Shown: positions 38,230-49,071 of the stretch, piece after piece
Numbering within the stretch: the first letter of the stretch is position 1
Layout of the letters: every line of letters starts with the position of its first letter
From: Inonotus obliquus
Lineage: Eukaryota > Basidiomycota > Agaricomycetes > Hymenochaetales > Hymenochaetaceae
Length of the DNA: 64,000 bases
Assembly: GCA_032164295.1 (NCBI GenBank)
Contig: JAJHTX010000010.1
Location: forward strand, 372,001 to 436,000
Direction of reading: 5' to 3'
Made by a program: the position numbers and the translations under genes
The notes under the pieces: model-generated
Told to the model about the DNA's origin: nothing
Databases searched by the model: none
The model's input: the letters and a program-made list of their open reading frames with translations, nothing else

Positions 38230-39367
38230 ATGCCACCCAAACCTGGAGGTCGAAAAGCATTGTCGGCTCCGGAAAAGAAACCATCACAGCCAAGGCAGAA
38301 ACGCCCTGCAAAGAAGGAAACCAGCTCCGAGGAGAAACTAAGACGTCTTTTCCGTTCGCTATGTGCACAAGTCGACGGGGGTCATTTCAAAAACGCGCTG
38401 AAGACGTGCGACAAGAGTGAGTTCCCGCATGCTATTCTACATGAGGTGATATATTCAATCCAATGACCTATTTCTATATAAATTAGTACTTCGGATTGAT
38501 GCTAAGGACGCTGATGCCTTGCAGACGAAGCTATTCCTGTTACTTCAAACGGAGCAATATGAAGCCGCTCTTGATCTAGTAGCGTCCTTAGCCAATGCAA
38601 CAAATCGCGAATACGAAAAGGCGTATGCGCTATATCGACTTCATAGAGAACATGAAGCAACCGAGTTGCTTCCTCGCCTAAAGACCGTGGAAGGTTCCGA
38701 TGAGCTGTTCAACCGTGGGGTGAAACACCTCGAGGCTCAGTTGGTGGGTCCCGGATCTTTTACTCTTTGTCTTCACATTCATATTGATCAATTGCACGGT
38801 AAGGCATATAGACAATGCGACTATCAGGAGGCTTTTGATCTTTACACTCAATTACTCGATTCGTCTTCACTCGTGCGTGTTTTGATGGCGGATTTGCTCG
38901 TCCATATACTAATATGATACTGCTCGTTTCCGCAGGACTCGGAGGAGCATGAAGACCTCGTGACTAATCTAAACGCGGCGCAAGCACACCTCGATTTCCT
39001 GACAACAACGCACTTGCATGCGCTCGACGCTCTCCCTTCAAGTGTGACGAATAATTTGGAGACTGCTGCCGTTCCAGCTCCTCCAGGAAGCGCCAATCTC
39101 TCCAATGTACATGTTCCTCCTTCACAAGCAGCTCATCCAATGGAGAAAAGGGTGCGTATGTCGCGGGTTCCTAAGGACGTCACACCCGGCGTCACTCCAC
39201 CTCCGGATCCTGAGAGATGGATCAAGAAGAGTGAAAGAAGTACATTCGGTCAAGGCACGGGCAGGCGAAAAAAGGCTGGAGGGGGTGCAATGCAAGGAAG
39301 CGTGGCAGAGCCGACTTCAAATCAGGGCGCCAAGTCTGGAAGTGGGAAGAATAGGAAGAAGAAGTAG
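38230..39367 (+). CDS. SRP72: Signal recognition particle subunit SRP72, internally shortened
   Basis: A component of the cytosolic SRP that binds SRP68 and 7S RNA in co-translational targeting to the ER. Exons 38230-38416, 38487-38743, 38804-38872 and 38936-39367 give 314 residues in frame. The N-terminal Lys-rich tail leads into TPR-like helices (HFKNALKTCDK, TEQYEAALDLVASLANATN, DYQEAFDLYTQLLD). The C-terminus has the conserved RNA-binding region (RVRMSRVPKDVTPGVTPPPD then PERWIKKSER) and a basic tail. Typical SRP72 is about 600-670 residues. Here the sequence passes from the first TPR group (LDALPSSVTNNLE) almost directly into the linker before the RNA-binding part, so roughly half of the TPR array is missing although the frame is open. 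Confidence 0.85.
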
Positions 39368-39952
39368 CAATATTGAGGCGCGTTCGTCCGGAGTTTACTT
39401 TTCCGCAATCCATTGATTAATCTGCGATACTAGATAACCCTTCTATTATCCATGAAATTACTAGCGTTTCCTTATCTGATCTAACCGCGTGTGTGACACA
39501 AGGTTATCCTTCACATATAACCGATCAAGATGAAAATATCACGCCTGTTAAGCCGAATAGCTCAAGGTGATCTATTACATGAATTCCTGGCAAGATGGAG
39601 ATGTGCCAATAAAGGCCGCTGCTAATCTTGCAAATGATTTCACCAATAAGGGTTTGGTACATGGAGATGAGGAATCAGAACGGGATTACGGCCAAGCTTC
39701 AGTCCGAGAAGCATCCCAGAGTAACCATCCCTGCATCTAGGCTGACCTACTAGTGAAATGCGATGCGCGTGTACTCATACGTGTAATACAAGCCTCCCGT
39801 GCATCGTGCTCGAGGACGTGCTAGTGCTTACCCTCCTGGAGGACACGGGAATAGCTATAAGAGTCCATGGGCTGGTATGTTGCTCCGTCAAGCAGCGCTC
39901 TGCTTTTCTCTTTGTGCTTATTCCCTTCATTTGCTTCCGCTGCAGGTAAAAA
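39368..39952. other. Intergenic between SRP72 and the histidine-phosphatase array
   Basis: The SRP72 3' region and upstream region of the first phosphatase gene. No gene or repeat recognised. Confidence 0.5.
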
Positions 39953-41913
39953 ATGACGACCCCGGGAACGATCGGCGTAGTAATCCTGGCCCTTTATGGT
40001 GACCGTACACCATTCTACCAACATCCAATGACTTACAAAGGAGAATACACGAGGCTCACGCCTCTTGGGCAGGTCAGTCTCCATAATATCTTCAACGTCA
40101 ACATTAACATGGCTCAATCCGTTTGTTGTCTTGGCTCCCTGTTGCTCTGCTTTGTATAGGCACAAGAACTCCAACTGGGCTCGTATCTGCGAGCGGAGTA
40201 TCTTAACCCAAATTCGCCCAATGCAATTTATGGCATATCCCCAGAGATTGCAGATGACAGGCAATTACTTGTTCGAGCTGACAATGGTGGTGAGGGTGGA
40301 GCAATTGTGGAATCCTCTGTTGCACTCTTGCAGGGCCTGTTCCCTCCCACGCCGCGCTCGCGTGTGAGCCTTGCCAATGGATCCACCGTCGTGGGTCCCA
40401 TGAACGGATACCAATACATACCAAGTGAGTCCGCTCCTTATAAAGTAGTGGACAGCGATTACTTATCGACATTTTGTACAGTCGAATCTGTTGAACCAGT
40501 GCAGAGCGTTGATCTTGAGGGCTGGTCGTCGTGCCCAGTGAGTGTTAGACTCACGCCCCGTAGCGCATTCAACTTATGATTCCATAGAACTTTGAAAAGC
40601 ACGTAAAGGCCTTTTACAAGTCGCCTGAGTTCAAGAAGAAGTCTGAAGAGGCTGCTCCGTTCCTCAATGCTGTGAAGCCTTATCTCTATGGTATCCCAAA
40701 CACCTTGGAAAATATGGTATGCTCACTTTTCAGCCTATCCCCGTTTCGTTAGCCTGAGCTCATCTTGTCGCTTCCAGTGGAATGTAAGATGCTAGGAGGT
40801 TCGGTTTGTACGACAGCTTCTCATGCATTTCACCTGAACTGTCAGATCTACGACTACCTCCATACTCAGTACATCCACAACGAAACTTATGCATTCCGTC
40901 TTCCACCGACCTTCCTCGAGCAGGCGCAATACTGGGTTGATTACCATGAGCATGGTTTATTCACGTCTCGCGATCCTAGAGGAATCGGAAACAGTAAGTC
41001 TCCTCTGAGATGGAAGAAGCTCAAGGTCTGATCGAGTCTTTCCGTCATTTTCTCAGTTGCTGGTCGGACGATGCTACCGTCGATTATTTCGTCTTTACAG
41101 CGTATCAACAATCCGAATGATCCCCTTCAGCTCACTGTCCAGGAAATTAGCTACAAGCCCTTCATTTCACTGTTTAACATCACTGATGTCACCCATCGCT
41201 ACCCCTGGTTAGACGGTCTTCGTACGTAACTTGAGTTTGAGTATCCCTGACGGTAGGAAATTCTGACGTTTTTCGTGCCTGTTCAGCCAAATATGCTTCT
41301 GCTCTTGCCTTTGAGGTGCGCGACAACGAGGAGGGCGAGTCTATCATCCGTACCAAGTTCAAGAATGGAACACGGGCCGGCGAGTTCGAGACTATCTCCC
41401 TCTTTGGACACAAGGATGATATCCCGATGAACGAACTGCTGTATCGTCTTCAGGTTAGTTCATCCCATTCATTCATCCTGCGAAAACTATCACTTTTCGA
41501 CATTCTTACACAAATTTTCCGAGTATCACGTTTGCTGACAAACATCTGTCCCTTTCCAGCTCACGTCTATCAACTCTGTCAGGCACTGGTGCCGCGTCTG
41601 CGGTCAGACTACCGAGCGCGGGTGCAACATCTGTAACACCGACGAGACACCTATCCCCGGGGGTGAAATCATTACCCTCGGCGACGAAGAAAGCGGAAAC
41701 GGCAAAGTCTCAGCGCGTGTCTTTGGATTCGTCAACTCTCCCGCAGCGCATCTAATCTCTGTCGTTGGCCTAACGATCGCCGCGATACTTGGATTGTTCA
41801 AGTTATACACGAGACATAAGGGTAAGGGCAAACCAAGGCTTGGAGATGAGTATGAGCCGCTGCCCACGTCTGCACAGGTATTTGGATATCAGTATGTTGA
41901 TGAGGGGCTTTGA
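39953..41913 (+). CDS. Histidine-phosphatase-superfamily membrane protein, catalytic motif lost (array copy 1)
   Basis: A member of the histidine acid phosphatase / phosphoglycerate-mutase-like fold with a C-terminal membrane anchor. Nine exons (39953-40072, 40160-40424, 40482-40537, 40588-40716, 40778-40783, 40846-40993, 41057-41221, 41287-41453, 41560-41913) sum to 470 codons in frame. The N-terminal catalytic R-H-G-D-R of this family, intact in the two downstream copies, reads L-Y-G-D-R here: the nucleophile His and its preceding Arg are both replaced, so it is probably a pseudoenzyme. Other landmarks are ITPLGQ-type turn, LLQGLFPP, GPMNGYQYIP, W-C-x2-C...R-G-C near residue 360 and one hydrophobic helix (LISVVGLTIAAILGLFKLYT) before a basic tail. 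Exon 5 is only 6 nt. It has one intron (before 41560) that copy 2 lacks. Confidence 0.85.
40778..40783 (+). other. 6-nt microexon (Trp-Asn) in phosphatase copy 1
   Basis: TGGAAT between acceptor CTTCCAG and donor GTAAGATG. Without it the protein loses the W-N found at the same place in copy 2, where the microexon is 8 nt. The upstream exon plus microexon total 135 nt in both copies, so the upstream intron has shifted by 2 nt. Confidence 0.75.
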
Positions 41914-43089
41914 TCGGCTGATGTATTGTTGCATTGTTGTTTGGCGGGGGTAGTATTTCGATAACCCTGTGAAGGTGAACGGAAAGGCTCCTGCTCGCTT
42001 TTGAGTTGGTCTCGGGGGAGTATCGAGTCATGTCCCCCCTCGTTCGAGGAAGACTTGATGGACTAAATTGAACCGTTGCCAGTTTCCGAAAGAATATTTG
42101 TTTTTTGCGGGTCGTCCATTCAGTTTTTTCTTTTAGCAAAGACTATCTTTTCTGAGTCTTATCTGTTCTTCTCCCGGCCAGTAACAGACTATTTTCTTCC
42201 ACTCCCATTTCTGCATTGTATATCTATATCACAAGTACATACGCTGGACGTTTATGCATATTGCTAGGATTTATGAATTCTGTTCTGCCTGACATCCCGT
42301 TGAGCATTGGGTCCCCTGAACGAACGTTGTTTCGGTCTCGACTAGTACTATCAAAAACTCAGTTTGGATACTATGCACTCGTGATCAAAGTAAACCCGAT
42401 GGACCTGGATCTAACCCGGCACCAAATCATCCGATAACAGATGCGCCGAGAGGTACTATATTTAGCGTCACCCTCGACCGGGTGCATTCCGTCTGTGAGT
42501 TTGTTTCTTGGTGAATTCGAGAAGACGTTTGGGCCGGGCTCTGCGGTATGCTTGTGAATACTAATATTTTAGGAACTGGATTTGGGTTTCTAGGTAAGAT
42601 ATGGTTGCTTTTACATAGTTTACCTTTGTATTATCGTTCAAGGGGATAGTGCTCTGCCGCGGTAATGATCTGCAATCCAGAGTCTCTCCCAGGATCTGTC
42701 GCGGAAGCGGGATTTTGAACTGTCGACGGGAGGAGATCAATGAACACTATCGCAACTTCCTAGTACCCATAGAGTCGACGTAGATCGAATCAAGGGCTGA
42801 GATACATCATTGGAAGGGAAGTAAACGGGGTAGATAAGTGAGAAGGAAGGAAAGGAAGGAGAGCACGCGGTTTGCGTACCTCTTTGATTCAACAAGTCAA
42901 TGTCCCAATTTTCGGAGTCGGAGATAATCAGGCGGCAGGAAGGGGGAGGGAGAGAGGGTATAGTTATAAATGTGAACCTGGAAAGTCGTCAGATGGTTCG
43001 TGGCTACTTGTTCCGCCATCCCCCTCGTCCTCCCGTCTATACGTTCGTCCGTCTCCCAGATCCACTCTCTCGTCAAGTAGAGGGTAAAA
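41914..43089. other. Intergenic between phosphatase copies 1 and 2
   Basis: About 1.2 kb with only short frames. No mobile element or RNA recognised. The last 250 bases are purine-rich (GGAAGGAAGG near 42848) and probably form part of the copy 2 promoter. Confidence 0.5.
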
Positions 43090-44991
43090 ATGTCGAGCGA
43101 ATCGGATATCCTTGGTGTTGTTGTTCTTGCACGACATGGTGACCGACAGGGGTTCTTCCAGGACCCTCATACGTATGCTGCGTCTCATACGGCTATAACG
43201 CCGCTTGGAAATGTTCGTCCATCTCCTCTATCTTCACCAGCGTTCTAGATAACCCAACTTACGCTCTCATCTTTCAACGATGAATAGGTCCAAGAATTCC
43301 AACTCGGTCAGACCCTTCGAGCGTTATACATGCAACCCGACTCTCCATCTCTCATCCAGGGAATAAGCACAGGATTATTCGACGACCAACAAGTTAAAGT
43401 TCGAGCAGATTCCGGAGATGAAGGAGGTGTTATCTTTGATTCGGCTATGTCATTACTTCAAGGCTTGTTCCCTCCTACGACAAATCATAGTACGACCTTG
43501 GCGAATGGGACGACTGTAACGGCGCCGTTGAATGGGTATCAATATGTTCCTAGTACGTTTTGTTTCTTTTCTTTTTTGATGTCGACCTGGTTTGGCGAGA
43601 TGGGGAGATTGGAAGCTGATTGATGCATTGAAATAGTTGAGAGTGTTGAGAGTGATGAGGACGTTTCGCTTGAGTCGTGGGTCAAGTGCGGGGTAAGCAG
43701 ATCACCTACCAAATTTAGACGAAAATTTTCTTCCAAGCTGATCTGCGCTCCTTTTCGCGCGAATTCTACATCTTAGACCTTCAACGATGCGACCGCGGAG
43801 TTTTACAACTCGAGCTTGTTCAAGCAAGTCGAAAGTGATCATGCCGATTTCTTGCAGTCGTTGCCACCTTTCTTGGATGGACGTAGTGTCTCGTTGGTGA
43901 ACAGTGAGTCGTCTCACTCAACTCCCAATTTCAGCCTTATAATACTTTTTGCTTGCAGTGTGGAATGTAAGAATAACCGCATCAAACAGAGACAGAGACT
44001 TGTAGCTGAAAAGAACTCGCTCAGATATTTGACTTCATGAACGTCCAATCCGTCCATAACGAAACGTTCGCTACCAACTTGCCGGATGGGTACCTCGCTC
44101 AAGCTCGTGCTCTTGCCAACTTCCACGAATACGGAGTCTTCTCTTCGCCTCAGATTGACGGTATTGGAAACAGTATGCCCTGATCCCTTTCATCTGGAGT
44201 AATCGTTCTGATAGAGATATGATAGTTGCTGGACGTGCAATTGTTCCGTCAATTATTGATGGCATGGAAAGAATCGCGAATGCTTCTGACCCGCTCAAGT
44301 TTTTCTACACGGCGATTAGCTACAAGCCTTTCTTGTCACTCTTCAATATGACTGGTCTCGCAGAGACGTATCCTGATTTAGCTGGCGTCGGTGCGTTTCT
44401 ATCTGGATTCTTTTAACCTTTGCGATGACGATGAGCACTTCAGTCAACTATGCTGCTGCAACCGCCTTCGAGTTACGCCAAGGTGACACCCCAGACGACC
44501 CAATTATCCGGTTCCTCTTCAAGAACGGAACAGAGGCAACCAATTTCACAGCTTATAACCTCTTCAACCAACCAACCTTCGACATCCCTCTCTCCCTCTT
44601 CAAATCCATCCTCCAACCCGCCTCCATCAACACAACAGCAGATTGGTGCAAAATTTGTAACAATGATGCTGATCGTGGATGTGGAGAGTTGGCTGCTGCT
44701 GCAAGTAGTGCTGTAGCAGAGGCAAATGCGGGTAATGGTGGAAGGTTGAGTTCTGCTGAGGCTGGTGCGGTTGGTGCTGCTGTTACTATTGGAGCCTTCG
44801 TTGTTGCTCTTGGACTTTTGGCGTTCTTGGGATTGTTGAGTTTTGGAAAGAAGACGAAGAGAAGGGATGTTGAGGGTTCGGTGTGTGATATTTTGATTTG
44901 TTTCTCTTGAACTGAGACTGATTGGATGTCCTTTCACCCCTAGCATTCTTCGACGGAGAAGCTTGATTACGAAAGATCTGGCTCGCATTGA
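43090..44991 (+). CDS. Histidine-phosphatase-superfamily membrane protein (array copy 2)
   Basis: Paralogue of copies 1 and 3, with the N-terminal signature VLARHGDRQGF intact. Exons 43090-43212, 43288-43552, 43637-43692, 43777-43903, 43959-43966, 44025-44172, 44226-44390, 44444-44880 and 44944-44991 sum to 459 codons in frame. Exons 2, 3, 6 and 7 have exactly the lengths of those in copy 1 (265, 56, 148, 165 nt). Shared landmarks are AITPLGN, LLQGLFPP, PLNGYQYVP, SYKPF.SLFNMT and DWCKIC...DRGC, then an Ala/Gly-rich segment and a hydrophobic anchor (VTIGAFVVALGLLAFLGLLS) with a KKTKRRD stop-transfer. The usual second catalytic His-Asp is not obvious; the region that seems to correspond reads SYKPF. 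The substrate is unknown. I do not see a classic N-terminal signal peptide. Confidence 0.87.
43959..43966 (+). other. 8-nt microexon in phosphatase copy 2
   Basis: TGTGGAAT, flanked by GCTTGCAG and GTAAGAAT. Homologous to the 6-nt microexon of copy 1, with the upstream intron phase shifted. Needed for a continuous frame. Confidence 0.75.
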
Positions 44992-46113
44992 TATGAAATA
45001 TCTACGAAAGGGTGTTTTTATACTACGAACTGGAGTGATGGAATTACTCGCTATGTTATGAATATGAAAATATGTAGTCTAGGCAGTGGTCCAAGTATAG
45101 TAAATTTTTCCGACGGTATTTTATTCTTTTGCAACTTCTTTAGACGTCACAACGAACGAAGTGTTGCCTCAGCATCTTCATCTTCGTTCATACTGTCCAG
45201 CTGGAAGAGCAAGTTTTACTATCGCACTATGTACTCCCCAAAGGGTGAATCCTTGACTTTCTGGGGTCTGCATCTTACGTCTTGTCGTCAGTCATCTCGT
45301 TTCGTTTCGCTTTTGACCTCGCCCGGAAGCAATTATCGATACTTACGGACCAGGACAGGACTTTGATGCTCCTAACTCGACCAGTTCTGTATGTCAGGCC
45401 TGAGGTAAGCTAATAGACCATATCACAGCTTACGGCGTCAATGCTGATGACATCCCTGAGTCCACGCTCAAATTCTGTTTCGGTTGGATGCATTGTGGAT
45501 AAATACCGGCATGCCTACTCAGTGCCAGTGAAACTTTCGATCTCCCTGGCTCATCTCTCAAACGTCACGGATACAGCATGCCACCGAGTCGGATTTCTAT
45601 CCGTTCTATATATGACCCATGGGATGCGCTCGATCATGATTCGAAGTTGAATGTGCGCTGGCTTGATTTGTGCGGCAACGTTCGTCTGATGACTCGGAAC
45701 AATGTATCGTTCAGGTAATGACTGAGGGGATGCGATTTAGGCATGCTTTGTACAGCACAAAATTTCTGGGAAGTGCATAGTACGCTACGACGACATAAGC
45801 CTTTAAACGTCGTGTTGAAATGTACAGACAGAAGCTGATTTGATAATCTACCACTGGAGTCTCGATCCGACACTCCTTGATTCGGTGGACATGTGCGCGA
45901 TAGGGTATATACTTGGACATTATGTGGCTGGAACTGGTCTGTAAGCTTCCTTGTCTGTCGGAAATTATTTACTTCACCATCGTGATGATAGCATGCTAAT
46001 GCCGGCACTAGGGGCACTTCGGTCTTCGGAAATACATATAAGAGCCCAGCGCCCTTGTCAGCCTGCATCTCACCGCTAGGACTCCACCCTAATTCACGAA
46101 GTGAATAGATATA
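44992..46113. other. Intergenic with a possible phosphatase relic
   Basis: A short open segment at about 45430-45512 (AYGVNADDIPESTLKF) resembles the FGHKDDIPMNELLYRL region of copy 1, suggesting the remnant of a further array member or a displaced 3' part of copy 3. The rest shows nothing recognisable. The 176-codon minus-strand frame at 45634-46164 runs antisense into copy 3 and is not called. Confidence 0.35.
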
Positions 46114-47077
46114 ATGCCGAAGGGAAACTGTGAAGTCCTCGGTATCGTCCTTTTGGCCCGCCATGGTGACCGCCTGGGATTCCTCCAGGATCCTCTCACA
46201 TGTGTAGCATCTCGGACAGCAATCACGCCTCTAGGAAACGTTCGTCAATAATCTGTTTTGACCATCCATAAATCCTCATCACTCACTGTACAACTATGAT
46301 GAATAAAAGGCCCAAGAGTTCCAGCTCGGCCAGCTTCTGCGATCCTTATACATGGAGAAGGAGTCCCCCTTCTTAATCCAGGGAATAAGCACTGGGTTCT
46401 TTGACGAGGAACTAGTTAAGGTTCGTGCGGACGCTGGCGGAGAGGGTAACGTCATTCTGGATTCGGCGGTATCGTTGCTTCAAGGTCTATTCCCTCCGAC
46501 GAAGAGCCATAAAGAGACGTTGGCCAACGGAACTGTCGTAGTCGCTCCATTGAATGGATACCAGTACATTCCGAGTACGTTGCCCGGTTTCTTTGCACTA
46601 CTATGGATGCGGGATAATGGTCAGTAACAATGCAGTCGAGAGCGTTGAGCCGGATTGCGACATTTCATTGGAGCCATGGGTCGAGTGTAATGTGAATAAG
46701 CCCGTTCTGGTTCTGGAAAGGTTTGGAACAAAATTCATGGTCATGGATAATTCTGGAAATATCGGACAAGACAGAAAATATGTCACGTGACACATAGCAG
46801 AATATTTGGAAAATGGAGAAAGTTCTTCTAATTTTCTCGCGTCACCGACATGTACTTCCAAATTCCAATCCACCACCGTCATCTGAATCTCGTCTAAATT
46901 CCGGAAAAAGTAGATATTGGTGTAGGTGGATCAGGCTTTGCAACTGCGTTTCATGGTGTAAGCGAAGGATTCTCTGCCTATGTCGGACTTTTGATTCTTT
47001 TCATCTGTGTGGTAGTTGCCTGGATGGTGTTCATCCAGCATCCCTCCTCCAGGTTACCTTTTCATAACCTTGTTTGA
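46114..47077 (+). pseudogene. Truncated histidine-phosphatase gene (array copy 3)
   Basis: Exons 46114-46239, 46310-46574 and 46636-46691 match exons 1-3 of copies 1 and 2 (lengths 126, 265, 56 nt), with an intact LLARHGDRLGF motif, LLQGLFPP and PLNGYQYIP. After residue 149 the similarity stops: the microexon, the SYKPF region and the Cys motif are missing. Two short open segments follow, about 46797-46890 and about 46919-47077. The latter has a hydrophobic helix (AYVGLLILFICVVVAWMVFI) that could serve as an anchor but is not alignable with the normal C-terminus. It is either a decayed copy after a large internal deletion or a short protein with a replaced tail; I favour decay. Confidence 0.65.
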
Positions 47078-47649
47078 TGGTAAAGAGGGAGAACGTGTAG
47101 ACTATGGAGCTAGGCGATGATAGAGGGCTGGATGGAGAACCACGCCGAGAACGTGAGTTCTATCAGTTTTGTGATACCGTTCAGCTCGGAAGCTGTTAGC
47201 CGTATTCTCAAGCACTAGAGCGTGACCTGAGCTGTCGCCTTAGTCCTGAATCGGCTGATGGACTTTGCCACGTACAGCCATGACTGCGAGGAAACGGGCA
47301 AAGGCTCACAGGAGGCTCCACATCGGATCCGGCGATAAGTTACTTCATGGCTCGCCGAAGACTAGCTTTGCGAGATTGTAGTCGTGCAGGCGATCTGCAA
47401 ATACAATACGTCGACAAAGAACGATGGCAAGACTGTCGGGCATACCCTGCTTGAACGGACAGGGCGCATGTCTCATCGTCTTGGCTCACAGGACAGTTCT
47501 GAATGCATCTCTATTATTGTGAAGTACTGATTCACGAAGGAGAGAGAAAGAGACGGGACAAATATGCAGGTAAGCGCCTATTACGATGACTATTACATGA
47601 CCAACCTCTATGTTAGATGAAACACACTACATATACAGGAATCCACTTT
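47078..47649. other. Intergenic, includes 3' flank of family copy D
   Basis: No gene. On the minus strand, parts at about 47340-47620 resemble the 3' flanks of copies E and F (for example the TAGAGGTTGGTCATGTAAT stretch), so the old duplication unit included downstream DNA. Confidence 0.5.
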
Positions 47650-48895
47650 TCAGAATCTTAGGTCATGATCGTCGCGACACGCCATGTTCAGTGAAGTAAA
47701 TCGACTGAGCAGCGTGCCGTCAGGTCCGTGGAACGGGAGAGGCTCCTCCGGTTCAACGGGGGCAGTGTTTTGTGGTACCAACCTGACCGTTGGCTCATCG
47801 CCAAACTCGAGGAGCTCCTCCTCCGAAAACGCTGGCCTTGGGCTGGGGATTTGCAATGGCGATCTCCAACTTACGATAGCACCACCGGTAAGGGCCTCCC
47901 CTCGGTTCCATCGCTCAACGTCATCAAAGAACGCTCGCAGGTCGGCGGGGTCGGAGGGGGTCAACTCACAAATCCAATTCATCTCGCTTTCATCAATTGG
48001 CTCCAAATCGAATACATTACCACCCTCGTTGTCGGAATCCACCTCCATAGGTTCCAAGTCTGGACCGAACCTCCCCATCATTTGCCTGATAAGTGCGGAG
48101 GCATACTGATGGGGAGGGGTGGGCGTTCGCTCCGGCTCGGGAGGCAGCGTCCGATGTACTTGTGGAGGAGGCGTGGGTGTATATAAGTCCTCGCCAGAGG
48201 CATAATCCTTGTTGAGCTCAGAAAACGAGGGAGTGTGTTGTCTTGCAGGTGGAGAAGGAGGGCCCGGGCGGGAAAAATAGGGACCACGAGGGTCATTTAA
48301 GTCAACGACAGGCATCATTAATTCAGCAGCCCTGCATATTTCTTCACACTTTCGGTCTGAGCGGAGTCCAAGTGACTTGTCGGGTTTTCGATAGGGATGG
48401 ACTTTGTAGCGCCGTACAAGCCGTAAATCCTTGTAACTCACGCGCGCCGGCGGACCGAAGGCGCCTCGTTCCGCATGGATCACAGAAGAGTCCGAAGAGT
48501 CGGCATTGACCAACTCCGAGTCGGCCAGTGGTTGATTGGTAGGCTCTGTGGAATGAGCGACCTGACTCGATGGCGTTAAGATACCGTGGCTGGATTGGGA
48601 CTGTTTAATAGCTGGTGCTCACCTGTTCAATGTGAAATAGTGCGTCCTTTAGAGCAACATTTCTCGTTGGGTGCGGCTGCTCGACCCCGGCCTGCGTGGA
48701 CTGAGCTGGTGTTAGTTTTGGCTTTTTATGCAGGATAAGAAGCTCGTCGTGTCCTTCGGACGGAAATTTTCGCTTGGCGCCCGTTTCCTCGATGAGGCTT
48801 TCCTCTCCCGCGGAGAGGTCAAACTTGGCTGCTATCGGTCTAATGCTCGACCCATTGTCCTCGGGAGTCATGACGTTGCAGAATGCGGAAGACAT
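47650..48895 (-). CDS. Lineage-specific acidic protein family, copy D
   Basis: Function unknown. Exons 48623-48895 and 47650-48561 give 394 residues in frame, the longest family member. Exon 1 has KFDLSAGEESL, then a possible bipartite nuclear signal (KRK ... KKPK) and ends HPTRNVALKDALFHIEQ at the intron. Exon 2 includes EEICRAAELMMPV, GPYFSRPGPPSPP, a Pro-rich block PEPERTPTPP identical to that of copy A, an acidic stretch, and the C-terminal signature EEELLEFGDEPTVRLVP, EEPLPFHGPDGTLLSRF. No signal peptide or membrane segment. It is the first of a head-to-tail pair with copy E on the minus strand. Confidence 0.78.
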
Positions 48896-48980
48896 CTGGA
48901 AGAACGAAGCTGAAGGGGTGCTACGCAGAAGTGTAGGCGAGCAGAGATAGTTGCGAATCGCGACTGCGAATAAGGATCGT

Positions 48981-49025
48981 GGTAGTATGATGGAAAGCGG
49001 TCTTGTATTTTCGTGGGTTGATATA
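48981..49025 (-). promoter_or_regulatory. Conserved core-promoter block, copy D
   Basis: Reads on the minus strand from TATATCAACCCACGAAAAT to TTTCCATCATACTACC. Nearly identical to the blocks of E and F and alignable with that of A. About 85 bp before the start codon. Confidence 0.65.
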
Positions 49026-49059
49026 GCTTCTGCACTGCAGTGTGGCCTGTTTGCGGATT

Positions 49060-49071
49060 CGGCTTATGCCG
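49060..49071 (-). promoter_or_regulatory. CGG-N6-CCG site upstream of family copy D
   Basis: CGG-CTTATG-CCG on the plus strand, one base from the perfect palindrome seen in E and F. It is 165 bp from the start codon and about 35 bp from the conserved block. Confidence 0.6.

Noticed and set aside
45634..46164. 176-codon minus-strand frame
   Set aside because: Antisense to the first exon of phosphatase copy 3; no motif.
46782..46791. GTCACGTGAC palindrome as a regulatory site
   Set aside because: It lies inside the broken part of phosphatase copy 3, far from a supported start, and such E-box cores occur several times in the window.
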